Origin: an uncultured Clostridia bacterium
GTDB lineage: Bacteria > Bacillota > Clostridia > Lachnospirales > Lachnospiraceae
Assembly (NCBI GenBank): GCA_946623485.1
Contig: CAMORF010000088.1
Location: forward strand, 1 to 8,364
Length of the DNA stretch: 8,364 nucleotides
Direction of reading: 5' to 3'
In this document: piece after piece, positions 1-6,130 of the stretch
Layout: the number at the start of each line of letters is the position of its first letter
Position numbering within the stretch: the stretch's first letter is position 1
The notes under the pieces: model-generated
What the model saw: only the letters and a program-made list of their open reading frames with translations
What the model was told of the DNA's origin: nothing
Databases searched by the model: none
Program-made: the position numbers and the translations under genes

Positions 1-1
1 G

Positions 2-109
2 CCCGGATACAATCCGCAATCCGGGTACAGCCCGCAGCCCGGATACAATCCGCAATCCGGGTACAGCCCGCAGCCCGGATACAATCCGCAACCCGGATAC
101 AGCCCGCAG
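2..109 (+). repeat. 18/36-bp in-frame tandem repeat encoding PGYNPQ/SGYSPQ
   Basis: Six consecutive 18-bp units alternate PGYNPQ and SGYSPQ (the last is PGYSPQ), so the higher-order unit is 36 bp, at 2-37, 38-73 and 74-109. The first two 36-bp units match base for base. The array probably continues upstream of the window. It forms a Pro/Gln/Tyr-rich, presumably disordered linker in the FHA protein. Confidence 0.95.
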
Positions 110-1066
110 CCCGGTTCTCCGGATGCCAGTCCTCACGCTCCCGGATTTCATAGCTCCACTCCCGACACTTGCACGTTTCGTAGTTCCGTCTCTGGCGCTT
201 CCGCTTTCCAAGGTTCTATGTCCGGCACTCCCGGTTTTCGTGATTCCTCGTCCGGCGCCTCCGGCTTCCGTGGTTCCGGCTCTGACACTTCCTGCTTTCG
301 TGGCCCCGCGCCAGGCGTATCCGGCTCTGGAGATTTTTCCAATTTTCAGGCAGACTCAGACTTTGCGGAATTATCCCATAGCAATTTCAAAAGGCATCGT
401 GTCCCAGCTCAAAAGCCGTCTATGCTCCGGCGGCTGCTTCCATCCTTCCTTATCCTGCCTTCTGCCTGTGTCATCATGATCCTGTTCCAGATGGATCTTA
501 CTCAAATCCTTGGAATGGGGTTTCTGTGCGTTTCCGTTATCTGGATCATCCATACGTCATTAGAGAAGAGAGCAAATGAAAAACGGAACATCTGGTTCGA
601 TGAAGACCCGGAAGCACAGAGTGACGACCAGTTCTACCAGGCGCTTCGAAAGGAACTCTATGCAGAAGACGGCGGATTCAACACATCCTGTCAGCCTATG
701 CAGGCAAGCGCAGGGCATGGGATGCAAGAAGAAAAAACAAGGCTGCTCCATGCTCCGGGTCCGGTCCTCGTCAGCCTTGATAAAGACCGCAGCCAGGATC
801 TGCCCTTAAACCGCGATCATCTGATCCTCGGAAAAAGCAGGTCACAATGCGACATCGTTCTGTCCGGCGATACGATCAGCCGCAAACACGCAAGGATAGA
901 ACGCAGAATGGATGGTTATTACGTCACGGACCTGTTTTCAACGAACGGGACATTTCTGGACGGCCACCGTCTCGAAAGCGGACAGGCCGTCGCGATGAAA
1001 GACGGCGCACAGCTGACAATCGCGTCCACGCACTTTCGCGTCAGCATCCCAGAACAAGCTGCCTGA
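2..1066 (+). CDS. Membrane-anchored FHA-domain protein, 5'-truncated by the window edge
   Basis: The frame is open from base 2 to the TGA at 1064-1066, giving 354 visible residues with no credible start in the window; the ATG at 218 lies inside a repeat and has no ribosome site. Order: Pro/Gln/Tyr repeats (1-36), Ser/Gly/Phe repeats (about 42-111), basic stretch, two hydrophobic segments (about 145-162 and 168-185) joined by a short turn, acidic linker, then a C-terminal FHA domain (about 255-349). FHA hallmarks are visible: LGKS with G277 (Lys where Arg is usual), SRKH at 293-296 and STNGT at 313-317. FHA domains bind phosphothreonine peptides. The two membrane segments should place the FHA domain and the repeat linker on the same side, presumably the cytoplasm. 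The architecture resembles Clostridia proteins with an N-terminal DUF6382-type domain, sometimes found near Tad-pilus genes; this is from memory and the N-terminus is not visible. Partner unknown. Confidence 0.9.
   Translation, partial: PGYNPQSGYSPQPGYNPQSGYSPQPGYNPQPGYSPQPGSPDASPHAPGFHSSTPDTCTFRSSVSGASAFQGSMSGTPGFRDSSSGASGFRGSGSDTSCFRGPAPGVSGSGDFSNFQADSDFAELSHSNFKRHRVPAQKPSMLRRLLPSFLILPSACVIMILFQMDLTQILGMGFLCVSVIWIIHTSLEKRANEKRNIWFDEDPEAQSDDQFYQALRKELYAEDGGFNTSCQPMQASAGHGMQEEKTRLLHAPGPVLVSLDKDRSQDLPLNRDHLILGKSRSQCDIVLSGDTISRKHARIERRMDGYYVTDLFSTNGTFLDGHRLESGQAVAMKDGAQLTIASTHFRVSIPEQAA
125..334 (+). repeat. Degenerate 30-bp repeat encoding S-x-S-G-x-S-G-F-R-G units
   Basis: Seven degenerate 10-residue units run through visible residues 42-111 of the FHA protein. 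Phe occupies position 8 in six of the seven, usually followed by Arg-Gly; examples are SMSGTPGFRD, SSSGASGFRG and SGSDTSCFRG. The coding frame is kept throughout. The array follows the Pro/Gln/Tyr repeat directly, so the linker consists of two unrelated repeat families in series. The units are much more diverged than those at 2-109, suggesting an older expansion. Confidence 0.75.
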
Positions 1067-1192
1067 TCAATGCCTGCGCACGGCAATCATCCCTTTAACC
1101 GGTCTGTGAATGATGCATCAGCCAGGTTCAAAAACAGGAGTGTGACTTGTACCGATACAGAGTACCTGATATACCAATTTCCCCCCAAAAAG

Positions 1193-1221
1193 TAGACAGC
1201 CCACTTCCTTTCTGCAATAAT
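1193..1221 (+). promoter_or_regulatory. Predicted sigma-A-type promoter for the metallophosphoesterase gene
   Basis: TAGACA at 1193-1198 (5/6 match to the -35 consensus) is separated by 17 bp from AATAAT at 1216-1221 (5/6 match to -10). A TG at 1213-1214 one base before the -10 makes it an extended -10 element. Transcription would start near 1228, giving a leader of about 53 nt. The 214-bp gap also holds a perfect palindrome, TGATGCATCA (1111-1120), of unknown role. I see no clear intrinsic terminator for the FHA gene in it. Confidence 0.6.
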
Positions 1222-1265
1222 ACGTGTAATCCAAATGCCTCAGCATCATCTATATCCTGCAGAAG

Positions 1266-1272
1266 AAAGGAG
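1266..1272 (+). promoter_or_regulatory. Ribosome binding site of the metallophosphoesterase gene
   Basis: AAAGGAG lies 8 nt before the ATG at 1281 and fixes that start. The protein then begins directly with a hydrophobic segment, as expected for a membrane-inserted N-terminus. Confidence 0.85.
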
Positions 1273-1280
1273 TTTTCCAT

Positions 1281-2579
1281 ATGGGGGCTTTTATGGTACT
1301 GGCTGTTCTCGTCCTTCTGGCCGTTTTATTCTGCCTGATCTATGTTTCAATGAGGACTGCACGTTTTCCCTTTGTCCTCCGTATGACAGGGGGCAGAAAG
1401 CGTGTCGCGGTATTGATTTCCTTTGCTGCCTACCTGGCAATATGCATACTTCTCTACCTGACAATCAATGCCGTCAATATGGTGATCGTCATCGTTCACT
1501 TTGGCGGGTTCTGGCTTCTGAGCGAGCTTGTCTTCCTGATCATCCGGAAGTCACGCGGCCATGCCCAAGCGGCTGCAGCCCATAATGGTGCCGCTTCTCA
1601 CTCCGGAATCGAGTCCACAGTCAATAACGGCAGTGCCTCAGCTTCCGGAATCGCGGCCGCAGTCCATGGCGGCAGTGCCTCAGCTTCCGGAATCGCGGCC
1701 GCAGTCCATGGCGGCAGTGCCTCAGCTTCCGGAATGGCATATGCACTCAACACCTGGCTTCCCGGCACATGCGCTATCATTTTCACGATCATCTATATGA
1801 CGGTTGCCTGGTACCTGTGCACGCACGTATGGGAAAAGGATTACTCCTTCGAGTCAGACCGCTTGAAGGGGGATCTGCGGATCGTCCAGATCACGGATTC
1901 CCATGTCGGAGCTACCTTCCATGCCCAGAGATTCCATGATTATGTTCTGGAAATCAATGCCCTCAGGCCAGACGTGGTTGTCGTGACGGGAGATTTTGTC
2001 GATGACGATACCTCACGGGAAGATATGATCGGGAGTTGTGAAGCGCTGGGAGACCTGGAAACAACCTATGGTGTTTACTTCAGCTACGGCAACCATGACA
2101 AAGGCTATTTCAGCGATGAAGCGAAGGGCTGGAACAATCAGGATCTCTGTGAAAACCTGGAGAAGAATGGTGTGACCATACTTCAGGATGAATCCGTCCT
2201 GCTCGACGACCGTTTCTATCTGATCGGGCGCCAGGACAAATCTGAAGAAATGCGCGGAGGCTCACGGAAAACTCCTCAGCAGCTGACGGAGAGCCTGGAT
2301 CCGGATCTGTATAAGATCGTAATGGATCACCAGCCTCTGGAATATGATGATGAAGCGGAAGCCGGCGCAGACCTTGTGCTGAGCGGCCATACTCACGGCG
2401 GCCAGTTCTTCCCCTTCAACCAGATCGGCGTACTCACACGCAGCTATGAAAGAAGCTACGGCCATGAGCGCCGGGGGCATACCGATTTTATCGTCAGCTC
2501 CGGAATCGCGGACTGGGCCCTGATCTTCAAGACCGGATGCAAATCAGAATATGTCGTTGTTGATATCCATGGTGTATGA
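1281..2579 (+). CDS. Membrane-anchored calcineurin-like metallophosphoesterase (YkuE/YaeI-like)
   Basis: 432 residues. The N-terminal part has hydrophobic segments at about 3-21, 43-63 and 68-88, an Ala/Ser/Gly repeat linker (about 95-157), and a fourth segment at about 161-180. The catalytic domain (about 198-430) carries the whole two-metal signature: D206-S-H208, G237-D238 in GDFVDD, N271-H272-D273, H350 in DHQP, and H370/H372 in GHTHGGQ. The family hydrolyses phosphate esters or anhydrides using two divalent metals; membrane-bound relatives such as YkuE and YaeI act at the envelope, but the substrate here cannot be read from sequence. With four membrane segments, the catalytic domain should be on the same side as the N-terminus; topology is not certain. 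The four-helix membrane part with a repeat-expanded linker is larger than the single anchor or signal sequence usual for simple YkuE homologues. Monocistronic: own promoter, followed by a convergent gene. Confidence 0.9.
   Translation: MGAFMVLAVLVLLAVLFCLIYVSMRTARFPFVLRMTGGRKRVAVLISFAAYLAICILLYLTINAVNMVIVIVHFGGFWLLSELVFLIIRKSRGHAQAAAAHNGAASHSGIESTVNNGSASASGIAAAVHGGSASASGIAAAVHGGSASASGMAYALNTWLPGTCAIIFTIIYMTVAWYLCTHVWEKDYSFESDRLKGDLRIVQITDSHVGATFHAQRFHDYVLEINALRPDVVVVTGDFVDDDTSREDMIGSCEALGDLETTYGVYFSYGNHDKGYFSDEAKGWNNQDLCENLEKNGVTILQDESVLLDDRFYLIGRQDKSEEMRGGSRKTPQQLTESLDPDLYKIVMDHQPLEYDDEAEAGADLVLSGHTHGGQFFPFNQIGVLTRSYERSYGHERRGHTDFIVSSGIADWALIFKTGCKSEYVVVDIHGV
1587..1735 (+). repeat. 42-bp in-frame minisatellite between membrane segments 3 and 4
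   Basis: Two perfect 42-bp copies lie at 1629-1670 and 1671-1712, each encoding GSASASGIAAAVHG. A third copy starts at 1713 and is identical for about 23 bases before diverging. An older degenerate copy (GAASHSGIESTVNN) occupies 1587-1628. The perfect identity of neighbouring copies suggests recent expansion. Copy-number changes would alter linker length by 14 residues without changing the frame. Confidence 0.95.
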
Positions 2580-2642
2580 CCCACAGGAAATCCTGAAAAG
2601 TCTTACATCCACCTGCTGCCCTGCTTCCGATGGACGGTCTGT

Positions 2643-2671
2643 AAAAACAGCGGTACCGGACGGTACCGCTG
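2643..2671 (-). terminator. Intrinsic terminator of the sugar isomerase gene
   Basis: A perfect 11-bp inverted repeat (CAGCGGTACCG at 2648-2658, CGGTACCGCTG at 2661-2671) encloses two bases; the innermost pair probably opens to form a tetraloop. Read on the minus strand, the stem is followed directly by TTTTT (2647-2643). It sits 26 bp past the stop of the minus-strand isomerase gene. On the plus strand only a mixed CTCTTCTCC follows, so termination of the phosphoesterase transcript here would be weaker. Confidence 0.88.
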
Positions 2672-2696
2672 CTCTTCTCCATAAACAGCTTCCGGC

Positions 2697-4091
2697 TTAT
2701 AGAGACTGATTCACATTCATGGTAAGATCACGCGCAATTGATACTCCCACGTGATGATACGGGATCAGGGTCGCCTGCAATGCATGATACAGATCCGGCT
2801 TGCCCGGCCATACCGTCTCCAGCAACTCATTGTTCCGGTCAAGCTGCTCAAACCAGGAACCACGTTGATGATCCACCACATATTCATCCACATATTGCCA
2901 GAACATCGCGTAATCATCCGCATACCGGGTTTCCCCGGTCAGGCGGTATAACACCGCGGAAGTATTGATTGCCTCCGCCAGGGTCCAGTACATCCTGTCA
3001 TGGACGACGGGCGTTCCATCCCAGCCTGTCGTGTAGACAATGCCCGGCGCGCCATCCGCGTTCCAGCCGTCCTGTACCGCACGGCCATACAGATTCTTTG
3101 AAGCATCAAGATACCATTCACGGTCATGTCCGTCCGCACGCAAGCCTTCCATTCCGCGTACTTCTGCTCCGCTTGCTCCCGCTCCACATTTGTCTGCTCC
3201 GTAAGCTTCCGTTCCGCAAAGATCTCCGGACTTCCCCGTCTTTTGAAGCAAGGAAACCTCCCCTTCTTCCGGGAAAACGGAAACCGCCCACTGCGCGATC
3301 AGCCTGGCCCACTCAATGCCATGTCCCGGCGTCGCCCCATAAGGCTTAAACTGGTCATCCGGTTTATCCTGATTACATTCCAGGTCGGAAACCCAGTCTT
3401 TGGTAAAATGCTCCGGGATCCTCCATTCATTTGCCTGTGCCCATCCGATGACACGCCGGATGATTCTCCCGGCACGTGCCCGGTATTTCTGATCGCCGGT
3501 CGCATCCGATGCAGCAAGAAATGCTTCCACGGTATGCATGTTCGCATTCAGCCCCCGGTAATCATCCAACACCGTGAATTCCGTATTCCAGGTATCCGCC
3601 GTCATCCCTTCTTCTTCGTTCCAGAAATAACGGTCAAATACCTCCAGCGCATTTTCCAATAGTTCCTTCGCGCCGGGCCGTTTCGCAAGAAGCGCGGAGG
3701 AAGCAGCCAGGATCACAAATGCATGGGCATAGCACTGCTTCCCCGGCAGGGGTTCTCCTTCGCTTGTCACGGCAGGATGCCAGCCGCCGTTCACATGATC
3801 CTGCAGCTCCCCATTCAGCCCGGCAAGCATTGCGTCAATGAGTGCCTCGCTTCCCTCATGTCCCAGGAAATGCCCGATCGAATACACATGTGCCATCCGG
3901 CAACTGATATAAGTTTCCCGGATATGGTCCTTCCATGGGCTTCCGTCAAGAAGCAGATAATAAGCAGACCCGCCCGGAGACACAATTCCATGACCGAAAC
4001 GCAGCAGATCTTCTGTCAGGGACTTCAGAAAATCCCTGTTTTCCTGCGTGTCAATCCTGTACTTATCTGACTGATTTGACCCCTTGCTCAT
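2697..4091 (-). CDS. AGE-family sugar epimerase/isomerase, YihS-like
   Basis: 464 residues with the (alpha/alpha)6-barrel motifs of the N-acylglucosamine 2-epimerase superfamily. It aligns by eye along its length with E. coli YihS, a cytoplasmic aldose-ketose isomerase acting on sulfoquinovose and mannose-type sugars. Counterparts of known YihS active-site residues (from memory): R65 in CRMAHVYS, N182 and H186 in LNANMH, H257 in PGHGIEW, H436 in DLYH; GGW (102-104) and RAFRIG-unlike regions aside, NADGAPGIVYTTGWDG also matches. A Tyr (Y61) stands where I recall a substrate-contacting Trp in YihS, so the sugar may differ. YihS is about 413 residues; much of the extra length is a Gly/Ala-rich insertion at about 280-322. 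The ATG at 4091 is preceded by AAGGGAG 5 nt upstream. No other sulfoquinovose-pathway gene is visible, so mannose, lyxose, sulfoquinovose or a related sugar remain open. Confidence 0.88.
   Translation of the reverse strand: MSKGSNQSDKYRIDTQENRDFLKSLTEDLLRFGHGIVSPGGSAYYLLLDGSPWKDHIRETYISCRMAHVYSIGHFLGHEGSEALIDAMLAGLNGELQDHVNGGWHPAVTSEGEPLPGKQCYAHAFVILAASSALLAKRPGAKELLENALEVFDRYFWNEEEGMTADTWNTEFTVLDDYRGLNANMHTVEAFLAASDATGDQKYRARAGRIIRRVIGWAQANEWRIPEHFTKDWVSDLECNQDKPDDQFKPYGATPGHGIEWARLIAQWAVSVFPEEGEVSLLQKTGKSGDLCGTEAYGADKCGAGASGAEVRGMEGLRADGHDREWYLDASKNLYGRAVQDGWNADGAPGIVYTTGWDGTPVVHDRMYWTLAEAINTSAVLYRLTGETRYADDYAMFWQYVDEYVVDHQRGSWFEQLDRNNELLETVWPGKPDLYHALQATLIPYHHVGVSIARDLTMNVNQSL
3126..3215 (-). 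repeat. 15-bp repeat encoding GAxxx pentapeptides inside the isomerase
   Basis: Residues 293-322 read GTEAY, GADKC, GAGAS, GAEVR, GMEGL, RADGH. The TCC complementary to each leading Gly codon recurs every 15 bp on the plus strand (3153, 3168, 3183, 3198, 3213). The sequences are degenerate but the period is strict for five units and the frame is maintained. The segment falls in a loop between conserved barrel helices where E. coli YihS, as I recall it, is short. Confidence 0.75.
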
Positions 4092-4096
4092 ACTGG

Positions 4097-4103
4097 CTCC
4101 CTT
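4097..4103 (-). promoter_or_regulatory. Ribosome binding site of the isomerase gene
   Basis: AAGGGAG on the minus strand, 5 nt before the ATG at 4091. The spacing is short but no other start with a better site fits the conserved N-terminus. Confidence 0.7.
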
Positions 4104-4123
4104 CTCCCATCTGTTTGCATTGC

Positions 4124-4148
4124 ATCGGATCTGTCAAAACCATCCGAT
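4124..4148. promoter_or_regulatory. Inverted repeat ATCGGAT-N11-ATCCGAT in the isomerase leader
   Basis: ATCGGAT (4124-4130) and ATCCGAT (4142-4148) form a perfect 7-bp inverted repeat around 11 bases. It lies between the predicted promoter and the ribosome site of the isomerase gene, so it could be an operator or a small leader hairpin. The adjacent LacI-like protein lacks a DNA-binding domain and is unlikely to be its ligand. Function is inferred from position only. Confidence 0.4.
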
Positions 4149-4170
4149 CCATATTGGTTCCCCTGTTTTC

Positions 4171-4199
4171 AGTATCCGGTTTTCCGATCTATGAGTCAA
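4171..4199 (-). promoter_or_regulatory. Predicted promoter of the isomerase gene
   Basis: On the minus strand TTGACT (4199-4194, 5/6 match) is followed after 17 bp by GATACT (4176-4171, 4/6 match). The -35 hexamer overlaps the last codons of the diguanylate cyclase gene. Transcription would start near 4164, about 70 nt before the isomerase start. This would let the isomerase be expressed apart from the upstream operon; read-through is also possible, since no terminator separates the two genes. Confidence 0.5.
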
Positions 4200-6129
4200 C
4201 AAACCGCACCACGAATTCCCTCCGCTCTTTCTTGTCCTCATACAACTGGGCATCCGCGCGTTCCACCAGCTTCTCCCAATCCTCCATCTTCCGGACCCTG
4301 CCCATAACAAAGCCGGCAGAAATCTCTACATAATAAGGCAGGTCAGACGTCTCATTAAACCGGTCGCACAGTACGCCAATTTGTTCAATCTGCTCCTTAA
4401 GCTTCTCCTCAGACACATCCACACAATAAGAAATAAACTCATCCCCGCCAAATCTGCCGATGATCTGGTTCTCATTTTCCCCGATCGCCTCACGCAGGAT
4501 ATCCGCGGAAGCCTTCAGGGCAATGTCGCCGGCCTGATGTCCAAACTGGTCATTGATCTGCTTCAGGTGATCCAGATCCGCCAGCATCACTCCCGCCCTG
4601 CGGGACCTTCTGCCGATCATTTTCTCCCGGGCATGGATCACCCCGGCACGGTTATTCAGCCCTGTCAGCGCATCCGTCCTGGCCAATGCCTGCAGCTCCG
4701 CACGGTACCGCTTCTGCTGTGTCCACAGATCCATGTACCGGAGACTGGTGCCGATATCCAGCGACAGCATGTAGCAAAAATCAATCTTATCCGGCTCAAT
4801 CATCGCGTTCAGCACGCCATACTGGTACTCTTCATCAAACAGCAGAAACGTCATGCCGCTTTCCATGGCTCCGAACGGTGCCTCAATTGCCGTATTATCC
4901 CGATAAAGCACCGGTGCCTCATCCCAGTCATATCCCTCATACTCCTGCCCCTTCTGGCGCATGCACACAAAGATTTTTTCCGGGAAAACCGGGATCGTGC
5001 CCCGCTTCACCCGGAGCGGATGCTCAAACAGGCACAGATAAGAAGCCGGCGTATCCAGATATGCCATAAACGAGCCGATGGATGTAAAAAACCTCTTCGG
5101 ATCATCCACCTCCAGCAGCATCTCCCGATTCAGCAAGGATCCAATCCAGGAATTCAACTGATACTCCCGGTTGCGCTGTATTTTCTTCAGCATTTCCTCT
5201 TGCCCGGGGCTCATGGGCGTCTCCAGAGGCACATCAGACATGTCGCACCCGCAGGAGCAGCGGCGGATAAACGGCACCTTGAGCCTGCGCGATTCCACCT
5301 TCTCCCCACGGAGCATTTTCAATGCGCTCTCCACTGCTGCGTGGGAAAATGCATCGTAGTCCTGCCTTGCCGTGGTGAGCGGAGGGTCCATATACCGGGC
5401 CATCAGCATATCATCAAATCCGGTCACCGCAATGTCCCTGCCGACCTTCAGGCCGCGTCGGTTTAAGACCCGGTAGATGGAGATCGTCATCTCATCATTG
5501 GCGGAAACAATTGCTTCCAGGTCAGGCACACGGTCCAGAAGCGCTTCCACGCTCTCATCCACATGCTCGGAATAGTCTCCCTGCGCAACATACTCCTCCC
5601 GGAAAGGAATTCCATGCTTCGCGAGTATGTCCCTGTATCCGGCAAACCTTTCTTCCGCGTCCCGGTTGTTCTTCGGCCCCGAAACATATCCGATCCGTTT
5701 CAGTCCATGCACTGTGATCAGATGCTCCACGCAGCCCGCCAGCCCCTGCCTGTTATCCGCGATCAGGCTGATCCCATCCCCGTGCACATGATCCGTCTCC
5801 ATCAGGATCGTGGGAATGTTCGGCGTATGGCGCAGAAATTCCTCCAGTGGAATCTCATTTTGATATATGGACAGCGTGCCCGCAGACACAATCAGCAGAT
5901 CCAGCTTCTCATACTCGCTGTATCCGCACAAAGAAGCATACTGATAGTCAAACTGATTGGACCGCATAGTGAAGTCCTTCATGAAGCTGGCACTCTCCGT
6001 TCCAAGGAAAACCTGCAGGTCCACATCCTCGTGCCGAAGCAGCTCCCATATCATATTTACCAGCCGGCTCGGATGATCTGTATGATAATTCCCAATTACA
6101 AATCCGATCCTTTTCTTCCTGCTTTTCAT
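4189..6129 (-). CDS. Cytoplasmic LacI-type sugar sensor fused to a GGDEF diguanylate cyclase
   Basis: 646 residues from the ATG at 6129. Residues about 5-290 form a periplasmic-binding-like sensor fold as in LacI/GalR regulators (RIGFVIG start, GLKRIGYVSG, ANDEMTISIYRVL, IAVTGFDDM), ending in the Cys-rich RRCSCGC. There is no N-terminal helix-turn-helix, signal peptide or membrane segment, so it should be a soluble sensor rather than a repressor. A middle region (about 310-470) has mixed alpha/beta character, possibly GAF-like, and leads through a helical stretch into GGDEF (about 480-635): DALTGLNNR, ADLDHLKQINDQFGH, intact GGDEF at 561-565, and ADAQLYEDKK. GGDEF domains make c-di-GMP from two GTP. 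The usual inhibitory RxxD five residues before GGDEF is replaced by NENQ. It starts one base after the acetyltransferase stop, so the two are co-transcribed. A GTG at 6144 is possible but has no ribosome site. Ligand unknown. Confidence 0.93.
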   Translation of the reverse strand: MKSRKKRIGFVIGNYHTDHPSRLVNMIWELLRHEDVDLQVFLGTESASFMKDFTMRSNQFDYQYASLCGYSEYEKLDLLIVSAGTLSIYQNEIPLEEFLRHTPNIPTILMETDHVHGDGISLIADNRQGLAGCVEHLITVHGLKRIGYVSGPKNNRDAEERFAGYRDILAKHGIPFREEYVAQGDYSEHVDESVEALLDRVPDLEAIVSANDEMTISIYRVLNRRGLKVGRDIAVTGFDDMLMARYMDPPLTTARQDYDAFSHAAVESALKMLRGEKVESRRLKVPFIRRCSCGCDMSDVPLETPMSPGQEEMLKKIQRNREYQLNSWIGSLLNREMLLEVDDPKRFFTSIGSFMAYLDTPASYLCLFEHPLRVKRGTIPVFPEKIFVCMRQKGQEYEGYDWDEAPVLYRDNTAIEAPFGAMESGMTFLLFDEEYQYGVLNAMIEPDKIDFCYMLSLDIGTSLRYMDLWTQQKRYRAELQALARTDALTGLNNRAGVIHAREKMIGRRSRRAGVMLADLDHLKQINDQFGHQAGDIALKASADILREAIGENENQIIGRFGGDEFISYCVDVSEEKLKEQIEQIGVLCDRFNETSDLPYYVEISAGFVMGRVRKMEDWEKLVERADAQLYEDKKERREFVVRFVDS

Positions 6130-6130
6130 C

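Noticed and set aside
2584..2595. Small hairpin CAGGA-AA-TCCTG just after the phosphoesterase stop as a plus-strand terminator
   Set aside because: The stem is only 4-5 bp and is followed by GAAAAG rather than a T-tract, so it is unlikely to terminate transcription.
4092..4188. c-di-GMP riboswitch upstream of the isomerase
   Set aside because: The 97-bp gap is barely long enough, and I could not find the conserved GEMM core or paired helices; only a 7-bp inverted repeat is visible.
4381..5466. Long plus-strand open frame (361 codons) antisense to the diguanylate cyclase gene
   Set aside because: It lies wholly opposite a gene with clear domain homology, is rich in His, Arg, Gln and Pro as expected of an antisense shadow, and shows no recognisable motif or ribosome site.
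4142..6129. Reading the cyclase as a LacI-family transcriptional repressor of the isomerase
   Set aside because: The protein starts directly at the first strand of the sensor fold, with no helix-turn-helix and no room for one upstream.
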